Source of the DNA: Nematostella vectensis
Lineage: Eukaryota > Cnidaria > Anthozoa > Actiniaria > Edwardsiidae
Direction of reading: 5' to 3'
Assembly: GCF_932526225.1 (NCBI RefSeq)
Contig: NC_064048.1
Span: 1,789,340-1,853,339 of the forward strand
DNA: 64,000 nt
Both the position numbers and the translations under genes were made by a program. A model generated the notes under the pieces. It had not been told where the DNA came from. It searched no databases and worked only from the letters and a program-made list of their open reading frames with translations. Below are positions 23,645-34,494 of the stretch, in pieces; within the stretch, counting starts at the first letter, position 1; every line of letters begins with the position of its first letter.

Positions 23645-24012
23645 TAACATGTGCACGTGATTGAGAACATTGACACGTGACCTTAACCTTGAGTTCTTAT
23701 TGGTTTAAGATACGACACGTGACTAATATCTTGAGCTCTTATTGGTTCAAAACATGACTCTTGCCCGTGACCTCGAGGTCTTATTGGCTCAACTCAAGAC
23801 ATGTGACCGTAAACCTGAGCTCTTTTTGGTTAGACACACAACACGTGACTGCAGCCTTAACTTCTGATTGGCTCAACATACTAAAACATGTGACCGTAAA
23901 CTTGTCTTCTGATTGGCTCAACACACGATACGTGACCGTAAACTTGGCTCATGATTGGTTCAACACACGACACGTGACCGTAACCTTGGCTTCTGATTGG
24001 TTAAACACAGAT
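23645..24012. repeat. ~42-bp array of E-box and inverted CCAAT motifs
   Basis: About nine diverged copies of a ~42-bp unit. Each has CACGTGAC (or ACATGTGAC/TACGTGAC), then GTAACCTTG, then TTCTGATTGG(C/T)TCAAC. So CACGTG E-boxes and ATTGG (reverse CCAAT) alternate regularly. A reading frame runs through it only because the unit is near a multiple of 3. It lies between the two convergent GPCR genes. Confidence 0.8.
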
Positions 24013-24215
24013 GTGGTACCGGAAAATATGGAGAACACACGAGTGGTCCAACTATATCTATCCGCCATCTTGGATAGGGCTGCTTCAGATGTTGGGGAAC
24101 TTAAGCAAAGAGAATGGCGACGCATGTCCAAAACACTTTTGAATATACAGTAAAAATCATCCCTCGACAATCATCAAGAAGATATACCACAGGAATCCCA
24201 AGCAAGAAGGCAGTA

Positions 24216-27143
24216 CTAAATTTTTGTCTCCACAATAGAGTGTGAGGAGCTTCCTTTCCCATCGGACTCGCGGTCCTTGTGCTGTTCCTCGTGACTCAGC
24301 AGCCCTGTGGTGGCTTCGCCACAGGTATCCCGCGCAGTGCATTTTATGACGGCCCCAGAAGATGATTTCTCGTAAATCTTCGACACTCTTGTAACAGCTG
24401 TTCCTTGCGACTCGTTTTCCATGTCACGCTAACAGTTATGAATAAAATAATTCATTATTCAGTTACTTATATTTAAGATTGTAGGTTATATGTATAGTAT
24501 TGGGATCCCTGTGGCAATTTGTGTTGAAATATTTCGAGTATTTTAGTGCGGCGTGACTGGCCGATGGAATGCGTGAGTTTGTCACACAATAAGCTTTCAT
24601 GTTTTAGAACAGTTTGAACTTCCTCTTGGTTCGTATTGCAAATGATTTCGCTCAATAGGGCTATTTTCGAAGTATTGCTGAAGCCAAAAAGTTACCTGAA
24701 AAGTCTCGGGAAAGATCAAAATCTATAAATTTATAAAGATAATCATCCTTCACATGAATCTTTGTGGTAAAATACGATGTTTGACGATATTTCAACACAT
24801 TCAGATACAATAAATTTTATAGGAATTAGCCAGCTTTTAAAATTTAAGGAATAAATCGTTTTCGGGCCCGAGAAGTCTCGGGTGTTCCGAGAGATGAACA
24901 CCAGCAACGTAAGAACTTCACATACTTTTATCGAATTTCCCACAGGGAGCCCAAGTGTCTTTCATTTTACAACAAAAGTTTTGATAAGTAGTTATGTACT
25001 AATTACAAAAGTTATTTTGTCATTGTCAGATTATCTTATGATTATAGTTTTTGTTCATGCGTTTAGTCTATTAGGAGTGGCGGAGCTGTGGATTTTCCAC
25101 ATTTTCATAATTTTACAAGATGTTCCACTGTTGAGAATTTCTGAAACGAAAGAAATCTGAGTTGGCGTGATGCATCGGTGGATTTATTACAGCACTGGAC
25201 TTCCATGCCGAATCTTTTAGTGCCCCGAAAGAAATAGATGGAAAATTCCTACTAAAATCACTGGAAACATTTAATCCAACACATCCTACAATAAAAACAG
25301 TTCCATAGTGAAAGTTCCATGCCAATCACAGGCACGTGCCCAGAGGAGGGAGGGAGGGAGGGGAGGGGGGGGTCCAGACAGCACTTTTATCATGTGAGGA
25401 GATGAGATCGACTCCGTTCGACCTCTTCGATGGTATTTAAAGAAGACTGTTAATTTTACGTTTGTATAAGTTTCTAGATGGATCTTGTGACCTATTACCA
25501 GAGCTAAAGATGCCGATTTGAACTTTATTGATCCGTGGTCAGTGAATGACTACCCTCGACCAAGCCTTTTTCTCTAGACAAGCAATTGAACCATACAGCA
25601 ATACACGCGTTATGATATTTGTCAAAAGGGTGAAATATGTCAATGTTAAAACACACGCAAGTCGGGCCCAAGAACCTTTAAAGGGAAACTACAAGCTTAA
25701 TACAACCAGGGCCTTATAGCGGGAACCCAGGATAGATACATAAATACAGCCATCTCGTTCATATACTGTATGTGAAAAAAAAAACTACCGCGACAGCTTT
25801 ATGCGCTGACAAGCAAAACATTCAAGATGGCAGCCAAGACGTCGAATTTTTCAAAAAACAAATTCTACCCCCTAAAGTAAGCGTATTTTTTGTCTTTGCA
25901 GTAAAATATGGGACCTGGTTGTATCACTAAGGGATTGTTCTTAAGCTTGCAGTTTCCTTCAAGCATAGCACACGTGAGTACGTACCCTGGTTCCACACAG
26001 GACATGCCGGGCACCGTCACGGAAGTTCTTGTTGAAGATGAAGTACAGCGCGGGGTTGATGGAAATATTCGCGTGAGCGATCATGTAGAATACCATCAGG
26101 CCCTCAAACGACAGCGTACACATGTACGTCGCCTTATGATAGGCTATCAAAATATGATTGATGTGTACCGGAAGCCAACAAACTGCAAACAGGATGACGA
26201 TGGTCAGGAGCATCTTCAGGACCCTCATTTTGCGGTTGTCCATGTTCCTCTTATTTGTCATGCTATGCTCCCCTGGGGTCTTCCGTTGCCACAGAAACGT
26301 CAGGATCACAGTGTACAAGATTGCCATGACGACCAAGGGGATGATGTAAAGGAGTACGAATTTGACCATCATGTCGACTTTATCTAGTTCCGCGTTAGTC
26401 TCCACGTCGAATCCCCAGTGCAGCAAACACTGGTATTGGCCATTGATGTTATAAAGCTGGACCCGGTAGATATCATACGAGAACACAACCCCGCTCAGGA
26501 CCCAGATGCCGATTAGGAAACGCTTGACTTTTCGCATGGTCAGCGGATTCTGTGTCGAGTGAACAATCGCTAAGTAGCGGTCAGCGGCGATTAGTGTGAG
26601 AGTGAGCACGGAAGCGGAGATGGAGATGACCGCGAGGAATAGATGAAGACGGCACAGTAAGTGCCCAATAACGCCTGGAGGAACAGAAAGGACGGGAGAA
26701 TTTATTATCGGCAAGAATAAAATTGTGATGGTGATGGTGATGGTGATGGTGATAATGATGGTGTTGGTGATGGTGATGGTGATAATGATGGTGTTGGTGG
26801 TGATGGTGATGGTGGTGGTGGTGACGGTGGCGGTAGTGATGGTGACGGTGATGGTGACTGATGGTGATGGCGATGGTGATGGTGATGGTGATGGTGGTGG
26901 TGGTGATGGTGACGGTGACGGTGACGGTGACGGTGACGGTGGTGGTGGTGGTGGTGGTGGTGGTGGTGGTGGTGGTGGTAGTGGTGGTGATGGTGATGGT
27001 GGTAGTGATGGTGGTGGTGATGGTGGTGGTGATGGTGATGGTGATGGTGATGGTGATGGTAATGGTGATGGTGATGGTGATGGTGATGGTGATGGTGATG
27101 GTGATGGTGATGGTGATGGTGATGGTGATGGTGATGGTGATGG

Positions 27144-27192
<49 letters not shown>

Positions 27193-27927
27193 AATGGTGA
27201 TGGTGATGATGGTGGTGGTGATGGTTGGTGGTGGTGGTGGTGGTGGTGGTGGTGGTGGTGGTGGTGGTGGTGGTGGTGGTGGTGGTGGTGGCGGTGGTGG
27301 TGGTGGCGGTGGTGGTGGTGGTGGTGGTGATGGTGGTGGTGATGGTGGTAGTGATGGTGGTGGTGGTGATGGTAGTGATGGTGATGGTGGTGGTGGTGGT
27401 GATGGTAGTGATGGTGGTGGTGGTGGTGGTGGTGGTGGTGGTGGTGGTGGTGGTGATGGTGGTGGTGGTGGTGGTAGTGGTGGTGGTGATGGCGGTGGTG
27501 GTGGCGGTGGTGATGGTGATGGTAATGGTGGTGATGGTGGTGGTAGTTTGTGGTGGTGATGGCACCGTCATCATAATAAATATATCATCGTCATTATGTG
27601 AATAACAAAATATTCACCTGGAGGGTATATCCATCCATACATGAACCATATCTGTATCGCAGGCGTGACGAGCGCGTCCAGCAGGTCCGCCACCGCCATG
27701 TTCACAATCAAGTAGTTAAACGGGATTCTCATGTTGGGCCTCACGCGTATAATATGGATAATCAAACAGTTTCCGAACATCGCGGTGACGAAGATGACGG
27801 CATAGAGCGCGGAGAGAAGTTCCCGGCTCCATTGCCACCGAAAATACGAGCACGCTACGCGAAATGTCTGGTTGAAAACTGGCGCGAGTGTGTCATTGAT
27901 GGATCCGTTGAAAAAGATGGAGTCCAT
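24216..27927 (-). CDS. Class A (rhodopsin-like) neuropeptide-type GPCR, gene 2
   Basis: Minus-strand exons: 27927-27618, 26674-25986 and 24428-24216; 1212 nt, 403 aa. Exon 1 ends CCA G|GTGAAT and exon 2 starts AG|GCGTT, phase 1 on both sides. TM1 GNCLI (N53), TM2 NMAVAD (D81), C111, DRY at 135-137, ECL2 QYQC, TM6 CWLPVH and TM7 NPALY are all present. The third exon (Ser/Lys/Glu-rich tail ending IVETKI) is proposed because the donor AGG|GTACGT and acceptor TTAG|CGT are both phase 0. Without it, exon 2 reads through to a stop at 25959, giving 341 aa. The first two exons are secure; the tail exon is about 60% likely. It resembles NPFF/tachykinin-type receptors; the ligand is unknown. The gene is convergent with GPCR1. 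Confidence 0.86.
25335..25372. repeat. Purine (GGAGG)n tract
   Basis: G-rich run of GGGAGG-type repeats following GGCACGTGCCC, in GPCR2 intron 2. It may be capable of G-quadruplex formation. Confidence 0.6.
26727..27556. repeat. Long (GGTGAT/GGT)n compound microsatellite in GPCR2 intron 1
   Basis: About 830 bp of GGTGAT, GGTGGT, GATGAT and GGTGAC trinucleotide mixtures fill most of the 943-bp intron 1. On the receptor's coding strand this is CAYCAY repeat, the same sense as the array in GPCR1 intron 4. Long low-complexity Val/Met, Gly/Asp and Thr/His frames here are artefacts. Confidence 0.96.
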
Positions 27928-28067
27928 GTTGGATCCCCTTGTGCTACGATGTAGTGTTTAAAGTTACTCAATGGGATATATAAGCTATCGCGTCCTTTGA
28001 TGTGTTCGCTTCTCGTGCGCACTTGTGTTTCTGAGTCCCCGGTTTGGTTCTGTAAAGTGATGTTCAC

Positions 28068-28655
28068 TTTTTTCTAACGATATTTAAACGCAGTCTTCGC
28101 GCTTTGTATTGTGCTGTTCCTTTATAGGGCGGAGACGGAGAGAAACACTTCTCTATAACTTGTTGTAGTTTCTTCTTGCTATAAATCACGTAAGTAATCG
28201 CAAGTCAGGTTTAAGATGCTCTTTCTAGCTCTGCTTATAATGTTTATTCTATTCTTCTCTTTCTGTTCAACAAGTAGACCGCAGCTTTATAGTGTCCCTC
28301 GAAAAGGTCTCGGCTTCCCTTATTTTCTCAATGTATAAATTCTAGACGCCTTTCACCACCCTCAATTCTTCTTAGAAGGCCAATTAAAATTGGTGTCGAA
28401 TTAATGTTTAAGCTTACTTTAGATATATAAATAAATTCTTGTGAAACACAGTGTTGATGCCGTTTTCTTCTAAAGGATTACTTCAGCTCAAGTTCACGTG
28501 TGCAGAATTAACATAGGAGATTAAGATTATCAGCCCTAAGACCTATCATCGACGCCTCTATCTGCTCAGCTCAGTGAGTCACTTGTCTCGCGTATTACGT
28601 CAAGCGAACACTTATGAGCAAGGCAATTACGACTATATCATCCAATTATGAATGC
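28068..28655. other. Upstream region of GPCR2
   Basis: No coding signal. The receptor's promoter should lie in the first part of this stretch (minus-strand gene starting at 27927); no TATA box or CRE was recognised. Confidence 0.3.
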
Positions 28656-28671
28656 ACTTAGGTCAGCTCTC

Positions 28672-29135
28672 CCTTCTTCTCCCTTTTTCTTGTCTCACTC
28701 GTCTCTGCCTTTTTTCTTGTCTTCTCGTCTCGGCCTTTTTTCTTGTCTCACTCGTCTCGGCCTTCTTTCTTGTCTCACTCGTCTCGGCCTTTTTTCTTGT
28801 CTTCTCGTCTCGGCCTTCTTTCTTGTCTCACTCGTCTCTGCCTTTTTTCTTGTCTGACTCGTCTCGGCCTTCTTTCTTGTCTCACTCGTCTCGGCCTTCT
28901 TTCTTGTCTCACCCGTCTCGGCCTTTTTTCTTGTCTTCTCGTCTAGGCCTTTTTTCTTGTCTCACTCGTCTCTGCCTTTTTTCTTGTCTTCTCGTCTCGG
29001 CCTTCTTTCTTGTCTCACTCGTCTCTGCCTTTTTTCTTGTCTGACTCGTCTCGGCCTTCTTTCTTGTCTCACTCGTCTCGGCCTTCTTTCTTGTCTCACT
29101 CGTCTCGGCCTTCTTTCTTGTCTCACTCGTCTCTC
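28672..29135. repeat. 27-bp polypyrimidine minisatellite
   Basis: About 17 copies of a 27-bp unit CTCACTCGTCTCGG plus CCTTCTTTCTTGT. It is almost pure pyrimidine on the plus strand. The unit is 9 codons long, so all three frames stay open without meaning. Confidence 0.95.
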
Positions 29136-29139
29136 CTCA

Positions 29140-30315
29140 CAACTTCTTTTTTGGAGAAAGTTTCACAGTGGAATGAGTGGTCCTTTTAGTCATCGCTTGC
29201 GTGTTCCGTCTTCGATATCACAGGACGTATATGGGGAGCTTTGCTGTTATGAAAATATGGAACTGTTGTAAGCGTGTGTTATATCGTGTGGTGTGTTCTT
29301 TAAAGGCAAACCACCAAACTCAAACCTATGAACAAAAACCAACACAAAGACCATTAAATACACCCAGTACATTAACTCTACCGCTTTGATCATTCAAAAT
29401 TAGCTTATTTTCTCTCCATAAAAGCTTTGAGTGGTAAACATCTTTATTACCGCACGCCGCAACTACTAATAAGCGTTTTTGCCGAACATTTTTCCGCGCC
29501 GGATGCGAGTGATGTTTGCTTTTATGAACGTATGGTCTTAATGTAATTGATATGGGAGCACTTTAAGCTTTATGTAACTAGAAAACCTTAACAATAGAAT
29601 TGTAATGTTAAGCCATTTTGCACGTTCAAGAGATAAGGTGGCGATTGTTTTCAAACTAAACCTATGATTGAGGTTTTGTATTGTTCCTTTTTTTCCTACG
29701 TAAGGCATACAGACGCAAATGCTATGATGCCTTTGCCACGCACGCAATAGTGAATACGATTGGTAGCCAAAATGTTATTTTATTTTTCTTTAAAATGAGC
29801 GCCAGTATTAGATATCCTTCTTTAAATTGAGTAAGAATGCATTTTTATTCTGTGTTTTATCCAATATTGGCTTAAAAAGAAAGCGGGAAATTAGATTAAG
29901 GGCCAGTAATACAAATTTATGAGATGAATTTATAGGCTTTTTTCAATAAGTTAATATTGAAATTACTATTTAAAAACGTGTGTTTTTTTCTAGTATTTTT
30001 ACTAAAAACGAAAAAAAGCCGATAGCGATTGATTTATTGCTGCCCGGAAAAACCTCAAATTGTGCTTTTCCTATTAATTTTCAGATGCTGCCTCAAACAA
30101 TTTATTTGGCGTCTAATCGATCCTTTTTATTTCTATTGAATTTACTGAGCAATTCATCTTTAAATGCATTTAGAATTGCATTTGATTTTACGGTTACTTT
30201 AAATACTTCATGTTTTATTTCTAACCAATCTTTATCATTATACCATTGTTTTATCTAAGCGACGTTTATTTGACATTTTTAGCAACGCGCAGGAAACATG
30301 CGTCTTTTTGTAATA
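29140..30315. other. Intergenic AT-rich sequence
   Basis: Nothing recognisable; ORFs up to ~92 codons are AT-rich and show no family resemblance. Confidence 0.3.
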
Positions 30316-30319
30316 AACA

Positions 30320-31650
30320 AGTACTATTAAGAAGTTTTTTAAAACGCCTACCTTACGGTATTATAATGGTTTTTACGACACGTTTTGTTAAACTTATCTA
30401 TTATGTTACGATTTATTTCTTCATATCGTACCATGTTATCCAAAGCGCTGAAAGATCTATATATTAATCTCTGTCTGCGTTTCATGTTTTGCACACTGTT
30501 TGGAAGAAGTGCGTTTTGTGTGGTTTTCATTTATAAATGCTGATCAACATTTATAATTGTTCTAGTTTGTTATAATTGTTTTTATCGTTGTTTAAGTTTT
30601 CTTAAACGGGCTGTAAATCTTTACGCAATAAAAACAAAATTGCAAAATGCATAAAAATGGTGATCAGATTGCAATTCCCCATGATAAATGTATTTATCTT
30701 AACAAAACGCATCGCATAGTCCTTCTTGAAGTAAACATGTTACATATTATTATGCCATAAACATCATTACAGTGTACATCGTCTATCTGGTACATTTGGT
30801 ATAATGTGATATTATTCGTTGAGTCGTACAGTGCGCGCTGTTTGCCTGGTCCGAGTCTTAACAGTGAGCACTGTCTGTCTGGTGAAGTCTGAACAGTGAG
30901 CACTGTCTGTTTGGTGAAGTCTGTACAGTGCGCACTGTCTGTTTGGTGAAGTCTGTACAATGCGCGCTGTCTGTCTGGTGGTGTCTGTACAATGCGCGCT
31001 TTCTGTCTGGTGAAGTCTGTACAGTGCGCACTGTCTGTTTGGTGAAGTCTGAACAGTGCGCACTGTCTGTTTTGTGAAGTCTGTACAGTGCGCACTGTCT
31101 GTTTGGTGAAGTCTGTACAGTGCGCACTGTCTGTTTGGTGAAGTCTGAACAGTGCGCACTGTCTGTTTTGTGAAGTCTGTACAGTGCGCACTGTCTGTTT
31201 GGTGAAGTCTGTACAGTGCGCGCTGTCTGTTTGGTGAAGTCTGTACAGTGCGCGCTGTCTGTTTGGTGAAGTCTGTACAGCGCGCGCTGTCTGTTTGGTG
31301 AAGTCTGTACAGTGTGCGCTGTCTGTTTGGTGAAGTCTGTACAGTGCGCGCTGTCTGTCTGGTGAAGTCTGTACCGAGCGCGCTGTCTGTTTGGTGAAGT
31401 CTGTACAGTGCGCACTGTCTGTCTGGTGAAGTATGTACAGTGTGCGCTGTCTGTCTGGTGAAGTCTGTACAGTGCGCGCTGTCTGTTTGGTGAAGTCTGT
31501 ACAGTGCGCACTGTCTTTTTGGTGAAGTCTGCACAGTGTGTCTGATGAAGACACTTAGCGTAACATAATAGATAAGTTTAACAAAACGTGTCGTAAAAAC
31601 CATTATAATACTGTAAGGTAAGCGGTTTAAAAACCTTCTTAATAGCACGA
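30320..31650. mobile_element. Inverted-repeat element enclosing a minisatellite
   Basis: About 92 bp at 30320-30412 (ACTATTAAGAAGTTTTTTAA through GGTTTTTACGACACGTTTTG to ATTATGTTACG) reappear in reverse complement at 31558-31650 with roughly 90% identity. The ~1.1-kb interior contains a 32-bp minisatellite (30825-31545). This is compatible with a foldback element or MITE whose interior has expanded. Confidence 0.7.
30825..31545. repeat. 32-bp minisatellite with a 14-bp perfect palindrome per unit
   Basis: About 22 copies of a unit made of ACAGTGCGCACTGTCTGTTT plus GGTGAAGTCTGT. ACAGTGCGCACTGT is its own reverse complement and is present in many units (variants ...GCGCGCTGT). Minus-strand reading frames of 217-286 codons (Thr-Asp-Phe-Thr-Lys-Gln repeats) are by-products of the unit. 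Confidence 0.95.
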
Positions 31651-32175
31651 GTATATGACAGACTACAACCCACGACGTGCGACATCTAATGAGTATATGA
31701 CAGACTACAACCCACGACGTGCGACATCTAATGAGTATATGACAGACTACAACCCACTACGTGCGACATCTAATGAGTATATGACAGACTACAACCCACG
31801 ACGTGCGACATCTAATGAGTATATGACAGACTACAACCCACGACGTGCGACATCTAACGAGTATTGACAGACTACAACCCACGACGTGCGACATCTAATG
31901 AGTATATGGCATAATACAAACCACGACATGCAACATCTAACCAATATATGACTGAGTATAAATCACGACATGCGACATCTAACGAGTATATAACAGATAA
32001 CAAATAACGACATGCGACATCTAACGAGTATACGACACTCTTTATACGGTACTCTGTTCTTTTCTCGCTAGATGTCGCATGTCGTGATTTGTAGTCTTTC
32101 ATATATTGATTAGATGTCGTATGTCGTGATTTGTAGTCTGTCATATACTCGTTAGATGTCGCTTAAGTCGTGGCT
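31649..32175. repeat. 42-bp minisatellite with inverted half
   Basis: From 31649 to about 32036 there are about nine direct copies of GAGTATATGACAGACTACAA plus CCCACGACGTGCGACATCTAAT. After a short centre (about 32037-32068) two to three copies run in the opposite orientation to about 32175 (GATGTCGCATGTCGTGATTT, GTAGTCTGTCATATAC). The whole can fold as a large hairpin. It starts immediately at the right end of the preceding inverted-repeat element. Confidence 0.9.
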
Positions 32176-34040
32176 TGTAATGTCTGATATGACGATCATA
32201 AAAATTCGATCATCTGTTTGAAAAGGTAGGACTTATTTGCTTCGATGCGTGTGGAAGGACAGACTTGTCAGACGCTATTTGGACAAATTCGATAACTAAG
32301 TACTGTCGTCACTTAATGAGGATCTAGCAAAACCTATCAGTTTTACTTGCTAAATTAACACCACAAAACGTCGAAGTGCTTTTAGTCTTTCAGTAAAACC
32401 ATCAAACTCACAAGCTTTCTCCGGTTACTAATCTAGCGCAATCGTTTATTCCTATTCTACTGCAGTTTGTCTGCAGTAGATTAAGTGCATTCATGTCTCT
32501 TATTCAACTCGAACGAGTACCACTTCATTTATCACGTCTGAAAAAGGCTGCTGTTATTTTCTACTCGATCCCACCTTTAAGATTTCCAATCTGAGAGCTC
32601 TCTGACAACAACATAACAAACAACTTGGTGATTTTCTAGGTTGTTATATCACTTGTTAGCAATTGCGCGCGTTTCCCACGCTTACTCGTGCGTAATGCAT
32701 GATTGAGATAAAATCACTTCTTCTTTGTTCGTTACCAATAACCGGTAATTCCCTTGCTGTTTATATCGAAATTCCTTATAGAAAGGAGGATACGAGGGCA
32801 CAGCTGTTTGTCGATAACGTAAAGGGGACATTTTTTAAGTATATATAGGCGGTTCTACCAAACATTCTTAGTTACCAACAGCATTTCTATCTTGTAGGTA
32901 TCTCAACTTCTCTTAAGTCGTCCGTAGTGTGCATCTGTTAATGTAATTCTTAGCAAGGAGTGTGAAGGCGCCCAGTGATAAATAACTCTTACACCTCGGG
33001 GGGTTTCTTCAATCTCAGAGAGACGAGATTTGCGTTTGATAAAAAAAAATTGATGAAAAAAGCAGCGTCATTGCATTATTTTATTGACTGCATCGAGAAG
33101 CACGGATTTTCCTGTTTTTTAAATTTAAAACTATGTCTTTTTGCGCTTCACAACGTTATTCAAGTGTAAAAGTACAGGTGTATCCTGGAAGACTTTGTAT
33201 TTTGATAAATGATTGCGCAGGATATAAGGGCTCGTAAAACTTGAACATTAAAATGATTCAACGGATTTAGCACTTTGTAAAAAGTGAACTTTGATGCATT
33301 TGTTGTCTCATTTATTGTACCGAAAAATGGTTCGCATAAAAACAATGATTCAACGAATTTAGCACTTTGTAAAAAGTGAACTTTGATGCCTTCGTTGTCT
33401 CATTCATGTACTCAATAATAATGTACAAAAGAAGAAGAATTAAGCTAATCACCTTTAGGAAAACTTTGAAAAATAATAAATATTTAGGCTTTAATATTTC
33501 AAGAAAATCGAGATAGCCTTACCAGGTCTTGGTAATATTTACGTCTTCCGCTCATCGCGTAACATATTCGAAAGACAACACTTGAACTAGCCTTTGCCTC
33601 CAAGGAAACGTTCCTCTAATACGCAATTAAACAGAAGCCGCCTTTAATGATCGCGTTATTTCTCGGCGAGCCTTTGATCTGACTATTTTAAACTTCAAAT
33701 ATGGAACAGAAAAGACAGATTGAGGGAATTAAAAAGGAAAACGGTCAAAACAGTCACTGTCATATTTTTACGTTTGATATTGTCTTGGATACCGGGCATC
33801 CTCGGGGGATAATCGGTGATGACTTTCATTTTCTAGAAAGTTCATTAATTCGAATAATGCCAATTTTTTGAACTTTTCCAATTAGACAATCATCTTTTAT
33901 AAACACTTTTATGATAAATGGAAGGTGATGGTAATGGATTGCCAATCTGCTGCGAATTTTAGCTAATAATTTGTAGCGTAGCCAGCGCGACCCATAGGTA
34001 AAGAGAAATGGTCTATAACTAGGCGACTGAGTTTTTGTGG
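32176..34040. other. Intergenic AT-rich sequence with one TATA-like site
   Basis: No gene recognised. A TATATATA-type element at about 32840-32847 is followed ~30 bp later by TTCTTAGTTACC, which could be a core promoter. No credible downstream ORF was identified. Confidence 0.25.
33252..33411. repeat. ~70-bp direct duplication
   Basis: AATGATTCAACGGATTTAGC, CACTTTGTAAAAAGTGAAC and following bases at 33252-33320 recur at 33344-33411 with a few changes; the period is about 92 bp. Confidence 0.85.
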
Positions 34041-34160
34041 TCAATGACGTCATTGTCACAAGCTGCCAGCCAGCTCAGCCAGGCAGCCGCGATCTGCCCC
34101 GGCCCAGGTCTCTAGGGCGCGCAAAACAATATGGCGGCCACTAGAGTATTTCTAACCTAA
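34041..34160 (+). promoter_or_regulatory. Candidate promoter/first exon of an unidentified gene
   Basis: A perfect TGACGTCA (34045-34052) is followed by a GC-rich stretch (GCCAGCCAGCTCAGCCAGGC, CGATCTGCCCCGGCCC) and then CAATATGGCGGCCAC with an ATG at 34131. This is the same start-codon context as NDUFB8, MRPS35 and PPP6C. The surroundings are AT-rich, so the patch stands out. The frame from this ATG closes after 9 codons unless a donor at AGA|GTATTT is used. No downstream exon is identified. Confidence 0.35.
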
Positions 34161-34266
34161 AAAAATACAAAAACTGACTGCAAACAAGCCAAGAACTATC
34201 GAAAAAGAAGTGCTTGAAAAAAATCAGTCGTGGGAATGTTAACCACGAATATGAACTTGGCTTATT

Positions 34267-34494
34267 ATGTGTAAAAGACTGTGTAGAAGCGTGGTTAAAA
34301 GTTTTGAAGTATCGAGTCAGCTGAAATGTCGGAGCAAGCCACAAGATAAAGAAAGAAGAAAAAAACAAGCTAATTTTATGGACTGGTCCTCTTGCCCCTC
34401 TCACACAAGTGGCGTAAATTCGGGGATGGATCTTTGTAGGCAAGAGTGCATTTATTTTTTCAAATATTGCGAGGACAATTTTGGCGTGAAATAA
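34267..34494 (+). CDS. Small Cys/Lys-rich ORF, doubtful
   Basis: 75 codons beginning MCKRLCRSVVKSFEV with seven cysteines and a basic block (KERRKKQ). It lies 115 bp after the promoter-like patch but in another frame from its ATG. No family is recognised. It could be an exon piece of an unidentified gene or chance. Confidence 0.15.
   Translation: MCKRLCRSVVKSFEVSSQLKCRSKPQDKERRKKQANFMDWSSCPSHTSGVNSGMDLCRQECIYFFKYCEDNFGVK

Noticed and set aside
23761-24153. 130-codon frame with HVTVNLSSDWLNTR repeats
   Set aside because: Generated by the 42-bp E-box/CCAAT array; the non-repeat tail has no recognisable domain.
26705-27574. Frames of 200-290 codons rich in Thr/His, Val/Met or Gly/Asp on both strands
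   Set aside because: Translation of a trinucleotide microsatellite filling GPCR2 intron 1; all six frames stay open for the same trivial reason.
30694-31648. Three minus-strand repeat-protein frames of 217-286 codons
   Set aside because: They are by-products of the 32-bp minisatellite in different frames, with no start context or family resemblance beyond the repeat.
31655-32144. Frames encoding MTDYNPRRATSNEY-type 14-residue repeats on both strands
   Set aside because: The 42-bp unit is 14 codons, so openness is expected; inverted copies give the same peptide on the other strand. No promoter or conserved domain.
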